A program made the position numbers and the translations under genes. This document shows, one piece after another, positions 1-7,697 of a DNA stretch of 20,796 nucleotides (positions are counted from its first letter, which is position 1; every line of letters starts with the position of its first letter). The notes below the pieces were generated by a model. The model worked only from the letters and a program-made list of their open reading frames with translations. It was not told the origin of the DNA and searched no databases. Source of the DNA: CAZEAC01 sp964510065 (lineage in GTDB: Bacteria > Bdellovibrionota_C > UBA2361 > CAIXSY01); contig CAZEAC010000078.1 in assembly GCA_964510065.1 (NCBI GenBank), positions 1-20,796 of the forward strand. Reading direction: 5' to 3'.

Positions 1-2
1 GA

Positions 3-161
3 CGCAGCTCCCCCGCTGACCAAGTTCGTTTCTATCAGATCGCGATGGGTTCGGTCCAAGCGATTCTGAGTCTCGCCGACTCCGAACAGTCCCAAGCTTG
101 GAACGTGCTTGATGCAACTGCGGCGCATCTTTTCAAACTAATTCAGTACTATCGGGGTTAG
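3..161 (+). CDS. Four-helix bundle protein (23S rRNA intervening-sequence protein family), C-terminal part
   Basis: Open from the window edge in one frame to a TAG at 159-161; about 52 residues are visible. The segment reading RFYQIAMGSVQAIL, followed by a second helix ending HLFKLIQYY, looks like the last two helices of the four-helix bundle family, where an aromatic/basic residue, then an I-A-x-G-S turn, starts the third helix. Members of this family are about 110-130 residues long, were first seen inside 23S rRNA intervening sequences, and also occur as free-standing chromosomal genes of unknown role. The start lies outside the window, so neither length nor promoter can be judged. A pyrimidine-rich run and inverted repeats follow the stop. 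The family call rests on pattern memory of a short piece, so it is moderate. Confidence 0.6.
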   Translation, partial: RSSPADQVRFYQIAMGSVQAILSLADSEQSQAWNVLDATAAHLFKLIQYYRG

Positions 162-221
162 TACCCCCCCCTTTTGTGTTCTCTATTTGATGTCATCTTA
201 CAACCGAGCAAACCTGACCTT

Positions 222-300
222 CACGTGCACGTAAACGTTCCGCTGCAGGAATAAGTCAAAAAACGTTCGGGAGCGGGCACGTTTACGCGAACGTTCACGA
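222..300. repeat. Cluster of inverted and direct repeats built on ACGTTC / CACGTAAACGT
   Basis: Downstream of the four-helix bundle gene the motif CACGTAAACGT (228-238) recurs inverted as ACGTTTACGCG (279-289), and ACGTTC occurs at 235-240, 263-268 and 291-296, with a palindromic GAACGTTC at 289-296. The arms could fold into a long imperfect hairpin. I see no gene in 162-455; the stretch holds this cluster and two further hairpins. Function unknown. Confidence 0.55.
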
Positions 301-328
301 AAAATCCCCGCTACTCACAGCGCGACTC

Positions 329-354
329 GGCCGCAACGTATCGCGGTTGCGGCC
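329..354. repeat. Perfect 9-bp inverted repeat hairpin
   Basis: GGCCGCAAC at 329-337 pairs with GTTGCGGCC at 346-354 across an 8-base loop. No T run follows on the plus strand, so it is not a standard intrinsic terminator, but it may end transcription of the upstream gene or of the minus-strand membrane gene that stops at 456. Confidence 0.5.
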
Positions 355-389
355 TCTTCAGCCGCGCTTCTGTGTCGTCCCTCCGGGGG

Positions 390-408
390 GTTTTTGCTCC
401 GCAAAAAC
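390..408. terminator. Possible bidirectional hairpin after the minus-strand membrane-protein gene
   Basis: GTTTTTGC (390-397), a three-base loop and GCAAAAAC (401-408) form an 8-bp stem. It lies about 50 bases downstream of the stop of the minus-strand gene at 456-956. The stem itself holds the T/A runs, and there is no separate T tail, so the terminator call is tentative. Confidence 0.35.
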
Positions 409-455
409 AGCGCATGAGTAGCTACCACATTCCGTCGGTACTTCGCATACGCAGT

Positions 456-956
456 CTATTTGTTTTTCAGTCCAAGCCGATAGCCGAAGAAGAGCGCTAA
501 GAAAAGTACAAAATGGAATAGGGCAAGAAATCCCAATGTGCCATTCGCCCTACACAGCACCAATAGGGAAGTCATGATTACAAACGCACTCACCAGTGCG
601 GACCGTTGAAAACGGCGCTGTGTGGTGCATCTGGTGCTTAGCAACGAGCCGACAAAGGCAAATGCCGTGAACGCAAATAATAAAGCCAAGGTGCCAAACG
701 AACTTGCGCAGCACTGGCCTCGAATGCTCCACACACAGGCATGACTACATTCGGCGATTAGGAGTCGTGAGTCTAGAATCCAGTACAAGATATAACTCGC
801 AAGCACTATCGAAGATGCGTGAGCAAGCGCAATCAATACTGCCTTTAATAAGCCTCCGCCAAAATATTGGCCGGAGAGGTGATCGATTTCATCGCCAAGC
901 TTGGTGCCCTCAAGGCGCGCCCTCAATTTTGCTTCGAGCTTTTCAAAGTTGGGCAT
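456..956 (-). CDS. Hypothetical membrane protein with about four transmembrane helices
   Basis: 166 residues. A short charged soluble N-terminus (MPNFEKLEAKLRARLEG, about residues 1-34) precedes four hydrophobic segments near residues 36-60, 85-105, 118-134 and 139-161, and the chain ends in a basic LGLKNK tail, so both ends are probably cytoplasmic. I recognise no family. Its ATG lies inside the last codons of the acyl-CoA dehydrogenase gene upstream (14-base overlap), which suggests translational coupling and co-transcription. No strong Shine-Dalgarno is visible before the start, which fits coupling. The hydrophobic periodicity and the gene overlap argue that it is real; function is unknown. 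Confidence 0.6.
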   Translation of the reverse strand: MPNFEKLEAKLRARLEGTKLGDEIDHLSGQYFGGGLLKAVLIALAHASSIVLASYILYWILDSRLLIAECSHACVWSIRGQCCASSFGTLALLFAFTAFAFVGSLLSTRCTTQRRFQRSALVSAFVIMTSLLVLCRANGTLGFLALFHFVLFLALFFGYRLGLKNK

Positions 957-2097
957 GTTTTTTTATTCCACGTGCAATGACAATTCTCTGAATTTGATTC
1001 GTGCCCTCGACAATTTGTAACATCTTTGCTTCACGCATCATCCGCTCGACGCGATACTCTTTAATGTAACCAGCGCCACCATGAAGCTGTACCGCGTCAG
1101 TGCTGATACGCATTGCGGTGTCGGTAGCGAAACATTTGGCCGTAGATGCTGCCAGTTCGATATCACTTCCTTTAATAATACCTTCATGCGCTGCCGCAGC
1201 CTGCCATGTTAATAGTTTGGCTGCTTCCAGTCCCATGTGCATATCGGCAAGCATGAATTCGATGCCTTGAAAATCAACAACCCGCGATTTGAATTGCTTT
1301 CGCTCCGAGGTAAACTTTAGTGCCGCTGACAACGCAGCACTGGAAATTCCGTTTGCGCACGACGCAATATTTATTCTTCCGCCAGCGAGGGAGGAGAGTG
1401 CGATTTTATACCCCTGATGAAGTGCTCCAAGCAGCCGATCCTCATTGAGTCGAAGGTCGTTAAAGCGAAGCGATGCTATCGGCGAAAGCTCGCAGCCCAT
1501 TTTCTTTTCAGGAGCACCGCATGCAAGGCCCGAATCGAGTTTCTCAACAAGAAAGGCAGAGATTTCTGGCTTTTCTTTTGAGCTGCCGCTTCGCGCAAAT
1601 ACAAGATAGAGGTCGGCAAAGCCAGCGCTGGTAATGTAACATTTCTCGCCGTTCAGGATGAAATTACTGCCATCGTTGGTGGCTGATGTCACAAGTGCTG
1701 CTGCGTCCGACCCTGCACCCGGTTCAGTAAGTGCGAATGCTCCCAACAGCTCACCACTCGCAAGGCGCGGCAGGTATTTTCTCTTTTGCGATTCATTGCC
1801 ATGACGCTGAATTGCAGCGGTAACCATAAGATGAACCGAAAGAAATATAGCTGGACCAAGATCCACGCTGGCCAACTCCTCCATAACTAGCATCGAGCTA
1901 AGAGCGCCCTGCGCAGTGCCTCCGAACTGCTCGGCGACAGTGAGCCCACATAGACCATTTCTCGCGAAGAGCGTGAATAGATCGCGTGGAACGGACTGGT
2001 GGTATTCGTCGGACTGAAATCGAGGCAGTTCGTTTTTCGCGAGACTCCGTATAGTTTGACGAATTGTTGCCTGAAGTTCGGTCTCAAAAGAAAACAT
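943..2097 (-). CDS. Acyl-CoA dehydrogenase
   Basis: 384 residues, the usual length for the short/medium-chain acyl-CoA dehydrogenase family, which oxidises acyl-CoA to trans-2-enoyl-CoA with FAD and passes electrons to electron-transfer flavoprotein. Visible family motifs are GAFALTEPGAGSDAAAL (flavin/substrate loop of the middle beta domain), the C-terminal LHGGAGYIKEYRVER, and VEGTNQIQR, whose Glu364 sits at the catalytic-base position of the MCAD/SCAD/isobutyryl-CoA dehydrogenase subgroup. The chain-length preference cannot be read with confidence. It is transcribed divergently from the porin gene and overlaps the membrane-protein gene behind it. A second acyl-CoA dehydrogenase sits in the mutase operon at 6536-7696; the two are clearly different paralogues, not a recent duplicate. 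Confidence 0.93.
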   Translation of the reverse strand: MFSFETELQATIRQTIRSLAKNELPRFQSDEYHQSVPRDLFTLFARNGLCGLTVAEQFGGTAQGALSSMLVMEELASVDLGPAIFLSVHLMVTAAIQRHGNESQKRKYLPRLASGELLGAFALTEPGAGSDAAALVTSATNDGSNFILNGEKCYITSAGFADLYLVFARSGSSKEKPEISAFLVEKLDSGLACGAPEKKMGCELSPIASLRFNDLRLNEDRLLGALHQGYKIALSSLAGGRINIASCANGISSAALSAALKFTSERKQFKSRVVDFQGIEFMLADMHMGLEAAKLLTWQAAAAHEGIIKGSDIELAASTAKCFATDTAMRISTDAVQLHGGAGYIKEYRVERMMREAKMLQIVEGTNQIQRIVIARGIKKHAQL

Positions 2098-2225
2098 GAT
2101 TTGCCACTCTGTCCAACTATGGTTCTAAAACGAGCGGGAGTGCTACAATAAGACTGTATGCCTTTCTCTCATAATTTTCTCTTATCTTCTATTCCTCATT
2201 AAGACTACGATCACCAAATTCGCGC

Positions 2226-2256
2226 TTGACGGAATCTAAGAAGAGTGTGAGGTATT
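2226..2256 (+). promoter_or_regulatory. Possible sigma70-type promoter of the porin gene
   Basis: TTGACG at 2226-2231 is a good -35 match, but the -10 region is weak (GGTATT at 2251-2256, spacing 19). It lies about 70-100 bases before the porin start in the 226-base divergent gap. The gap holds no gene. Confidence 0.3.
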
Positions 2257-2307
2257 GGTGAGCGAGGCAGGGATTTCAGTCTCGCAGCTTGTTGTTTTTG
2301 TTTGAAT

Positions 2308-2315
2308 TAAGGAGG
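2308..2315 (+). promoter_or_regulatory. Strong ribosome binding site of the porin gene
   Basis: TAAGGAGG, a near-perfect anti-16S match, ends 8 bases before the ATG at 2324. It is the strongest Shine-Dalgarno in the window and fits an abundant outer-membrane protein. Confidence 0.75.
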
Positions 2316-2323
2316 CATAGAAA

Positions 2324-3532
2324 ATGCGAAAGAGTATAGTTTTGGCTGCTCTCGTGCTTCTTGCTCCAGGAGTTTCTCAGGCAAAGAGCCTCGAAGATCT
2401 TCTGGTCGAGAAGGGCGTAATTACCAAGGGTGAGGCGCGTGCAGCTTCGTCCGGCGGCCCTGCGAAAGTTTACTGGAATGGTGGTACACGAGTTGGATTC
2501 CCTGATGCTGGCTTTGATTTTGGCATCAATACCCTTATCAAGACTCGTTATACCTTTACCGACAACGATGAAGACAGCGGTGCGGGAAATACTTCGAGCT
2601 TTGATGTCACCCATGGTCGAATTATCCTCCATGGATCTGCGTTGAATAACGAGTTCGAATCACACCTTAATGTGGATTTCGTCAGCAACACTGATGGTGA
2701 TTCAAAGTCGCCAGAGCTGTTGGATGCCGTAATCACATGGAACGCGTGTGACAATTCAAGCTTCTCGATGGGGCAATGGAAGACCGGTATCGGCCGTCAA
2801 TTCTTGGCCGATGATGAAACCTTACAATTCGCTGATCGTTCAATTACGTCGGACTTCTTTAATCTTGGCCGTCAAGCGGGAGCTGGTGTCGACCTTGACT
2901 TCGGTTCAGTCACGGTTGGCGCTGCTATCTTTAATGGTGAGTCGACTGGTGAGGGTATTAACCGCAGTGGAACTGATACCCGTCATACCGGTGTCGCCAA
3001 TGTCCGTTGGGATGCGCTCGGTGAGATGAATGTGCTTGAAGAAGGTGATATCGACGGTACTGATGGTGTTGCCCTTAACTTCGGAGCCGCCTATGCCTAT
3101 TCGCAGACCACTGACGATACCGCTGGCCAGATTGATCGCCAGAGCGTGTCGGTTGATGGTAACTTGAAGGCTAGTGGCGCGAGTCTCCACTCTGAAATTT
3201 TCTGGACCCGTTATGATCCGGAAGATTCAACCACTTCTGTGGAGCCGGCTGGAGCGTACATCCAGGGCGGGTACTTTGTGCTTCCTAAGGAGCTTGAAGT
3301 TGCCGGTCGTTATGCGATCGTCGATTGCGAAGATCCTGCTGCTCCATCGAATAACGGTATCAATTGCACCGGTAATGATCAGGTTCACCAGGCAACTGCT
3401 GGTTTGAACTATTATTTCTGGCGGCATAATATCAAAGCACAGTTCAACATAGATTATATCAATGTTGAGCCTGAAGAAGGCGACAATTCAAACACTGTGC
3501 GGTACATCCTTGCGGTTCAGAGCTACCTCTAG
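2324..3532 (+). CDS. Porin of the phosphate-selective OprO/OprP type
   Basis: 402 residues. A classic signal peptide (basic MRK, hydrophobic core, cleavage after GVSQA near residue 20) is followed by the short helical stretch KSLEDLLVEKGVITKGEA that is common just inside mature OprO/P-like porins, then by alternating hydrophobic/polar strands rich in Asp, Asn, Gly and Thr, typical of a beta barrel with long loops. Family proteins form trimeric outer-membrane channels for phosphate, polyphosphate or other anions; the actual substrate here is not readable, and the loops are acidic rather than basic. The last residue is Leu (SYL) rather than the usual terminal Phe. Three cysteines lie in the mature part, two of them in one loop near residues 335-350. 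Strong ribosome site and strong terminator suggest a monocistronic, highly expressed gene. Confidence 0.85.
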   Translation: MRKSIVLAALVLLAPGVSQAKSLEDLLVEKGVITKGEARAASSGGPAKVYWNGGTRVGFPDAGFDFGINTLIKTRYTFTDNDEDSGAGNTSSFDVTHGRIILHGSALNNEFESHLNVDFVSNTDGDSKSPELLDAVITWNACDNSSFSMGQWKTGIGRQFLADDETLQFADRSITSDFFNLGRQAGAGVDLDFGSVTVGAAIFNGESTGEGINRSGTDTRHTGVANVRWDALGEMNVLEEGDIDGTDGVALNFGAAYAYSQTTDDTAGQIDRQSVSVDGNLKASGASLHSEIFWTRYDPEDSTTSVEPAGAYIQGGYFVLPKELEVAGRYAIVDCEDPAAPSNNGINCTGNDQVHQATAGLNYYFWRHNIKAQFNIDYINVEPEEGDNSNTVRYILAVQSYL

Positions 3533-3587
3533 TTTAGAGTTTGCTTAAAGATTGCGAGTCGGAAGAGGTTGTTCCGACAGATGTATC

Positions 3588-3617
3588 AAAGGCGCCCTTC
3601 GGGGCGCCTTTTTTTTT
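3588..3617 (+). terminator. Intrinsic terminator of the porin gene
   Basis: The stem GGCGCCC/GGGCGCC closed by a TTCG tetraloop (3591-3608), extended by AAA/TTT pairs, is followed by nine T residues to 3617. This is a textbook rho-independent terminator 56 bases after the porin stop. Confidence 0.95.
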
Positions 3618-3660
3618 GAGCGCCCTGAGTGTGATCGCAAGCTGGAACTGCTAAAAAAAT

Positions 3661-3806
3661 GGTTACTGCTCATTAAGTGTGGGTAGCTCTTCCCTCCACT
3701 CTGTGACCTCTGTGTCTCTGTGGTCTAAAAACCAAAGAACCACAGAGGCACAGAGGTCACAGAGTTAGGGAAAGAATACCCAGGGGTAGCCGGAGCATGT
3801 GTAGGT
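3661..3806. repeat. Palindromic intergenic element, copy 1
   Basis: Core inverted repeat at about 3681-3782: the left arm (3681-3724) ends in CTCTGTGTCTCTGTGGT and the right arm (3739-3782) begins ACCACAGAGGCACAGAGG. The arms match almost completely over 44 bases around a 14-base loop. A degenerate outer end with TGCTCATTAAG flanks it on the left. It lies between the porin terminator and the convergent gene ending at 3831. Two more copies occur at 11981-12122 and 15781-15920. Confidence 0.85.
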
Positions 3807-3830
3807 CACCGAAAATATTCTGGACGGGCC

Positions 3831-4295
3831 TTATCGCGCGGCAGGTAATACTACCCGCTTCTTGGACATTCCGATCTCTTCACGTATCTTACTGCCTACC
3901 TGGCTTAATGCGTGTATGTGCCCCGAAGTTTGTGCAAGAAACTCTTGAAGCATCTGGAGATAGCGATGCTCTTCGCTGGTAGGTGGCTCGTCTTCCTTGG
4001 CGCATAGCTGTTCCAATCTTTTTGAAATAAGTAGTGGTACGTCAATCCAAAACTCGAAGTCTTCGAGCTGTGTGAGGCTCAAGCCGCGGCGCCATAGAAA
4101 AGTGTTTCTTTCGGTTTCTGCGAGAAACCAGAGCGGGTGAAACTGACCAGTAAACGGAGGCAAGAGCCCCTTGCTTTGCAGCTGGTCTTCGAGAGCTCTA
4201 AGAAGATCTCCTAGAATCACCGTATCAGAAAGTAAGGTGTGCTCATTCTGTTCACTTTTGTTCAGACTATGTACAGTCTTTTCAATAGTAAGCAT
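3831..4295 (-). CDS. Hypothetical soluble protein
   Basis: 154 residues, no signal peptide and no membrane segment. The composition (many Glu, Leu, Gln, Lys) suggests a mostly helical cytoplasmic protein. A central aromatic patch reads PPFTGQFHPLWFLAETERN. I do not recognise a family. It lies 67 bases downstream of the minus-strand secreted-protein gene at 4363-5271 and could share its transcript. The Shine-Dalgarno is weak. The moderate length and sensible composition support a real gene, but function is unknown. Confidence 0.6.
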   Translation of the reverse strand: MLTIEKTVHSLNKSEQNEHTLLSDTVILGDLLRALEDQLQSKGLLPPFTGQFHPLWFLAETERNTFLWRRGLSLTQLEDFEFWIDVPLLISKRLEQLCAKEDEPPTSEEHRYLQMLQEFLAQTSGHIHALSQVGSKIREEIGMSKKRVVLPAAR

Positions 4296-4362
4296 TTGAT
4301 TTTCTTAGTTGTAGACTGGAATTCCTCGCGCACTTCAACGGACGCTTCAACTAAAAGCAAAA

Positions 4363-5271
4363 TTAGCGCCAACTGTTCTTAGCGGCTCTCAAGCCGTTCT
4401 TTATTCCGATATAGTCGTCAGTGATCGTACAGCCACGCTTTCGTGGGTCCTTAAACGGGGCATTCGCGACATTGCAGTTGTCGTTGCTACTCCATGCGAG
4501 GACCGCGACGCATTGGCGGTAGCGACTGAAGAACTTCAGCCAAGACTCGCTTGAGATGGTGGTCCCATCCGGGTTGGCGATACAACGATTGTCGATAAAA
4601 TTAGGCGTCGCTCCGTGGCCTTCGCTCACTGCGGCGCCTTCTATCGGAGAACCTGGGTCCGAGCCGACCGGATTCCAAACAAATTTGCAGCGTCCTTGAA
4701 AAATCGGTCTTATCCATTCCTGAATTATCACTGACTCATCTCGTCCGAGGTTAGTCTCCAAAATGGGATTAATGTAACACTCCTTTTCGTTGCTGAGCTT
4801 CGGAAGTAGATATGAAGCAAGATTGCGCGCTGCCGCTTCGATTTCAACGCGAAGTTTCTGACTCTTGGCGCGAGCTGCGGCGCGGAGTGTCTCCACGGTG
4901 TATTTCGCGAGAAATTCATAAGAGCCGCAGCGTCTATTGCGGATACAGGCGCCATTGATTAGATGCACCTCTACTAGTGCCACCCGTTGATTCTGAAGCT
5001 CGCTATCGAGGCAATCGTAATGGCTCCCGAAGGTGTTCCAAAGCAGCGCGATTGCATAGCGATCAAGTCCTGCCGTGGACTCTTGGTATGCCTTGCAATT
5101 GAAATTCGGATGGGTGATTGCAAATGGCGCACGCCCTAAAATAGCGACTTGATCAGCCGAACAATCGACGCTCACTAAGGGGATAAGGGCAAGAATTGTG
5201 GTGAGCACAAAAATGTAGGCGCGCACTCCGTAACTGTAACTTTTCCCAGCAAGGGACTGCAAGAGAACCAC
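4363..5271 (-). CDS. Hypothetical secreted cysteine-rich protein
   Basis: 302 residues from a GTG start. A hydrophobic segment at about residues 18-35 followed by VDCSAD looks like a signal peptide with cleavage after CSA near residue 39; the residue before the early cysteine is Asp, so it is not a lipobox. The mature part has ten cysteines, an even number that would suit periplasmic or extracellular disulfides. Notable segments are HPNFNCKAYQESTAG, VEVHLINGACIRNRRCG and, near the end, SSNDNCNVANAPFKDPRK. The pattern of Trp, Asn and Cys recalls secreted hydrolase-like folds, but I cannot assign a family or catalytic residues. The GTG start is not decided by a good ribosome site; GTG codons at residues 16 and 22 are in frame. 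It is divergent from the acyl-CoA operon, with 95 bases between. Confidence 0.65.
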   Translation of the reverse strand: MVLLQSLAGKSYSYGVRAYIFVLTTILALIPLVSVDCSADQVAILGRAPFAITHPNFNCKAYQESTAGLDRYAIALLWNTFGSHYDCLDSELQNQRVALVEVHLINGACIRNRRCGSYEFLAKYTVETLRAAARAKSQKLRVEIEAAARNLASYLLPKLSNEKECYINPILETNLGRDESVIIQEWIRPIFQGRCKFVWNPVGSDPGSPIEGAAVSEGHGATPNFIDNRCIANPDGTTISSESWLKFFSRYRQCVAVLAWSSNDNCNVANAPFKDPRKRGCTITDDYIGIKNGLRAAKNSWR

Positions 5272-5366
5272 CCGATACCCAGTTGAGTCGCTTAACGCCC
5301 TTGCCGAGGGGCCGATTATGAGTGATCCTTTCCTTGTCGTAAGATAAGGGCTTAAAACGAGGCGGT

Positions 5367-5717
5367 ATGGTGAGCGAAGATACTATCTTTTCCAAGATCA
5401 TACGGAAGGAGATTCCAGCAAAGATTGTCTTTGAGTCCGAAAACGTGCTTGCCTTTCACGATGTCAATCCTCAGGCGCCGGTGCACATTTTGATAATTCC
5501 GAAGAAGCCGTTACGAGATCTCTCGTCGGCATCGCAGGAAGACAGTGCGCTCCTTGGAGAACTTCTTTTAGCCGCAACTAAGATCGCGCAGAAAGTGGGG
5601 CTCCAGCTCGATGGATATAGGGTGGTAATTAATAATGGCGCTGGAGCGGGGCAAACGGTATTCCATCTGCACCTGCATCTTCTTGGTGGAAGGTCGATGG
5701 AGTGGCCGCCGGGGTAG
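5367..5717 (+). CDS. hinT: HIT family (histidine triad) nucleotide-binding hydrolase
   Basis: 116 residues, standard for the HINT branch. The family hydrolyses purine nucleoside phosphoramidates and acyl-adenylates in the cytoplasm as a homodimer. The triad is visible at the C-terminus as H100-L-H102-L-H104 within VFHLHLHLLGGR; the central His102 is the expected nucleophile. The N-terminal IFSKIIRKEIPAKIVFES and VLAFHDVNPQAPVHILIIPK segments are characteristic HINT sequence. GAGG four bases before the ATG supports the start. It is the first gene of the long plus-strand unit, 20 bases before the enoyl-CoA hydratase. A link to acyl-AMP intermediates of acyl-CoA synthesis would be attractive, but that is inference. 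Confidence 0.93.
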   Translation: MVSEDTIFSKIIRKEIPAKIVFESENVLAFHDVNPQAPVHILIIPKKPLRDLSSASQEDSALLGELLLAATKIAQKVGLQLDGYRVVINNGAGAGQTVFHLHLHLLGGRSMEWPPG

Positions 5718-5737
5718 CAGCCGACGGAGGAAAAGTA

Positions 5738-6529
5738 ATGCAGATTAATGATGATGAAAGTGTAAAGGTAGTCGCGCAGGGTGAAATCGCGGAGCTACTT
5801 CTCAATCGGCCAAAGCATTTGAATGCTTTGAGTCCTGATCTATTGGCGTCGCTCATTGCGCAGCTTGAGAAAGTACTTAAAGAGAAGAGTCTTCGCTGCA
5901 TTGTCATCTCTGGAGCGGGCGAGAAAGCATTCGCCGCGGGGGCAGACATAAGCAGCATGGCGCAGCTTGGCCCTCGGGCAATTGCAGATTACGTAGAGCT
6001 TGGGCAGCGCGCAATGCGAGCCATCGAAACTGCCGCAGTTCCGGTAATTGCTGCCGTAAATGGCTATGCGCTGGGCGGCGGGCTCGAACTCGCGCTGGCT
6101 TGTGATCTGATCTTTGCGAGTAGTCGCGCGCAACTTGGTCAGCCTGAAGTGAATCTTGGTATCATCCCGGGGTTTGGCGCAACGCAGCGTCTTGCACAAC
6201 GTTGCGGTGTGGGTGCCGCGCGCTGGCTGATCTACTCAGGCGAGCGAATCTCGGCGGAAGAGGCGTTGAGACTCGGCGTCGTGGATAAAGTGTTCCCCGC
6301 CGAAAATTTTATCACACAGGTACGCGCAAGCGCTGAACTTATCGCCTCAAAGGGACCACTTGCGGTACAGCAAGCAAAGAAAGTTATTCTCCAGTCGCAA
6401 GAAGAGCAGCTTCTTTCGGGCCTGCGTCGCGAGGTCGAAGGATTTCTCGCAACATTTGCGACGGTGGATCGAGAAGAAGCGATGCAGGCGTTCCTGCAAA
6501 AACGTCCAGCGGTATTTCGAGGGAAATAG
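5738..6529 (+). CDS. Enoyl-CoA hydratase (crotonase family)
   Basis: 263 residues from the ATG at 5738, chosen because GGAGG lies at 5726-5730 with a 7-base spacer; an upstream in-frame GTG at 5702 would overlap the HIT gene and has no such site. Crotonases add water to trans-2-enoyl-CoA. Both catalytic glutamates are present: Glu117 in GGGLELALACD and Glu137 in GQPEVNLGIIPG, spaced 20 residues apart as in rat mitochondrial crotonase (Glu144/Glu164). The oxyanion-hole region KAFAAGADIS and the family signature around ALGGGLELAL are intact. It is followed after 6 bases by a butyryl-CoA-type dehydrogenase, so crotonyl-CoA is a likely substrate. Confidence 0.95.
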   Translation: MQINDDESVKVVAQGEIAELLLNRPKHLNALSPDLLASLIAQLEKVLKEKSLRCIVISGAGEKAFAAGADISSMAQLGPRAIADYVELGQRAMRAIETAAVPVIAAVNGYALGGGLELALACDLIFASSRAQLGQPEVNLGIIPGFGATQRLAQRCGVGAARWLIYSGERISAEEALRLGVVDKVFPAENFITQVRASAELIASKGPLAVQQAKKVILQSQEEQLLSGLRREVEGFLATFATVDREEAMQAFLQKRPAVFRGK

Positions 6530-6535
6530 ATCAAA

Positions 6536-7696
6536 ATGGCTTGGATTGACGCGCATGGCTTTACGTTCAGTGAAGATGAGTGCATGGTGCGCGATGCCGC
6601 GCGGAGTTTTGCTGAAAAAGAAGTCGCCCCTTTGGCGCCAAAGATTGATCGCGAGCATTATTTCCCCAAAGAATTACTACCAAAACTTTCCGCGCTTGGA
6701 TTTTTAGGCGCGAACGTTCCGGCGGCGTTCGGTGGGTCGGAGCTTTCAGTCGTCGCATATTGTTTGATAGTGGAAGAGCTCGCGGCTGCTTGTGCGTCGA
6801 CTTCGATAATTGTAAGCGCGCATAATTCGCTCTGTATTGCCCCGATACTTGATTATGGGACTGAAACGCAGAAACAGTGTTACCTGCCCACGCTCGCGAA
6901 GGGGCAGGCTCTTGGCTGTTTCGCGCTTTCCGAGCCGGGCACGGGAAGTGACGCGGCAGCGCTCCGCTGCATGGTAAAAAAAAGGGGGGAGCAATACGTA
7001 GTGTCGGGTACTAAAAACTGGATAACCAATGCTCCAGAGGCGGGAGTCTGCGTGCTTTTTGCGATGCAAGACTCATCTCGAGGAAGTAAGGGAGTCACTG
7101 CATTTGTTCATCCAATGAGTCTCAAGGGGATTTCGCTTGGTAAGCGCGAGGATAAACTTGGAATTTGTGGGTCGCCTACATCAAGCATCAATTATGATGA
7201 AGTTGTTCTTGAACGCGAAAATCTTCTTGGCGAAGAGTTTAAGGGATTTAAGGTGGCAATGACCACGCTTAATGGCGGAAGGCTAGGAGTTGCATCTCAA
7301 GCGGTAGGCATTGCGCGATCGGCGCTTAGTGACGCACTCAAGTATTCCAAAGAGAGAAAGACCTTTGGAAAGCCAATATGCGAACATCAGTCGATACAAA
7401 ACTACCTAGCGGATATGGGTACTTCGATCGACGCGGCCAGGCTTCTTACGTGGAGTGCCGCGCGGCTTAAGGAATCAAAGAAAAGCTATATTCGGCAGGC
7501 AGCACAGGCAAAATTATTTGCGTCTGAGACCGCCATGGAGTGTGCGATTAAAGGGATACAGATACATGGCGGGTATGGCTACGTAAAAGAGTTCCCCGCC
7601 GAAAGGCATCTTCGAGACGCTAAGATTACAGAAATTTATGAAGGTACGAGCGAGATTCAGCGAATGATAATCGGGTCCGAGCTCGCAGGGGAGTAG
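6536..7696 (+). CDS. Acyl-CoA dehydrogenase, short-chain (butyryl-CoA) type
   Basis: 386 residues, full length. Flavoprotein that forms the trans-2 double bond of a short acyl-CoA and reduces electron-transfer flavoprotein. Visible motifs: LGCFALSEPGTGSDAAAL, KNWITNA, the middle-domain KLGICGSPTSSI, GGRLGVASQAVGIA, IQIHGGYGYVKEFPAER and RDAKITEIYEGTSEIQRM. Glu369 in YEGT is the catalytic base. The C-terminal half resembles bacterial butyryl-CoA dehydrogenases and SCADs. It lies 6 bases after the crotonase and one base before the mutase large subunit, which makes butyryl-CoA (a product of that mutase) the natural substrate candidate; chain length is otherwise inferred, not seen. Confidence 0.95.
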   Translation: MAWIDAHGFTFSEDECMVRDAARSFAEKEVAPLAPKIDREHYFPKELLPKLSALGFLGANVPAAFGGSELSVVAYCLIVEELAAACASTSIIVSAHNSLCIAPILDYGTETQKQCYLPTLAKGQALGCFALSEPGTGSDAAALRCMVKKRGEQYVVSGTKNWITNAPEAGVCVLFAMQDSSRGSKGVTAFVHPMSLKGISLGKREDKLGICGSPTSSINYDEVVLERENLLGEEFKGFKVAMTTLNGGRLGVASQAVGIARSALSDALKYSKERKTFGKPICEHQSIQNYLADMGTSIDAARLLTWSAARLKESKKSYIRQAAQAKLFASETAMECAIKGIQIHGGYGYVKEFPAERHLRDAKITEIYEGTSEIQRMIIGSELAGE

Positions 7697-7697
7697 C

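Noticed and set aside
5702..5737. GTG at 5702 as the start of the enoyl-CoA hydratase
   Set aside because: It overlaps the HIT gene and adds a Gly/Ala stretch absent from crotonases; the ATG at 5738 has GGAGG at good spacing and gives the family's usual length.
6232..7098. Several minus-strand open frames opposite the hydratase and dehydrogenase genes
   Set aside because: They lie antisense to unambiguous enzymes and show no family-like sequence.
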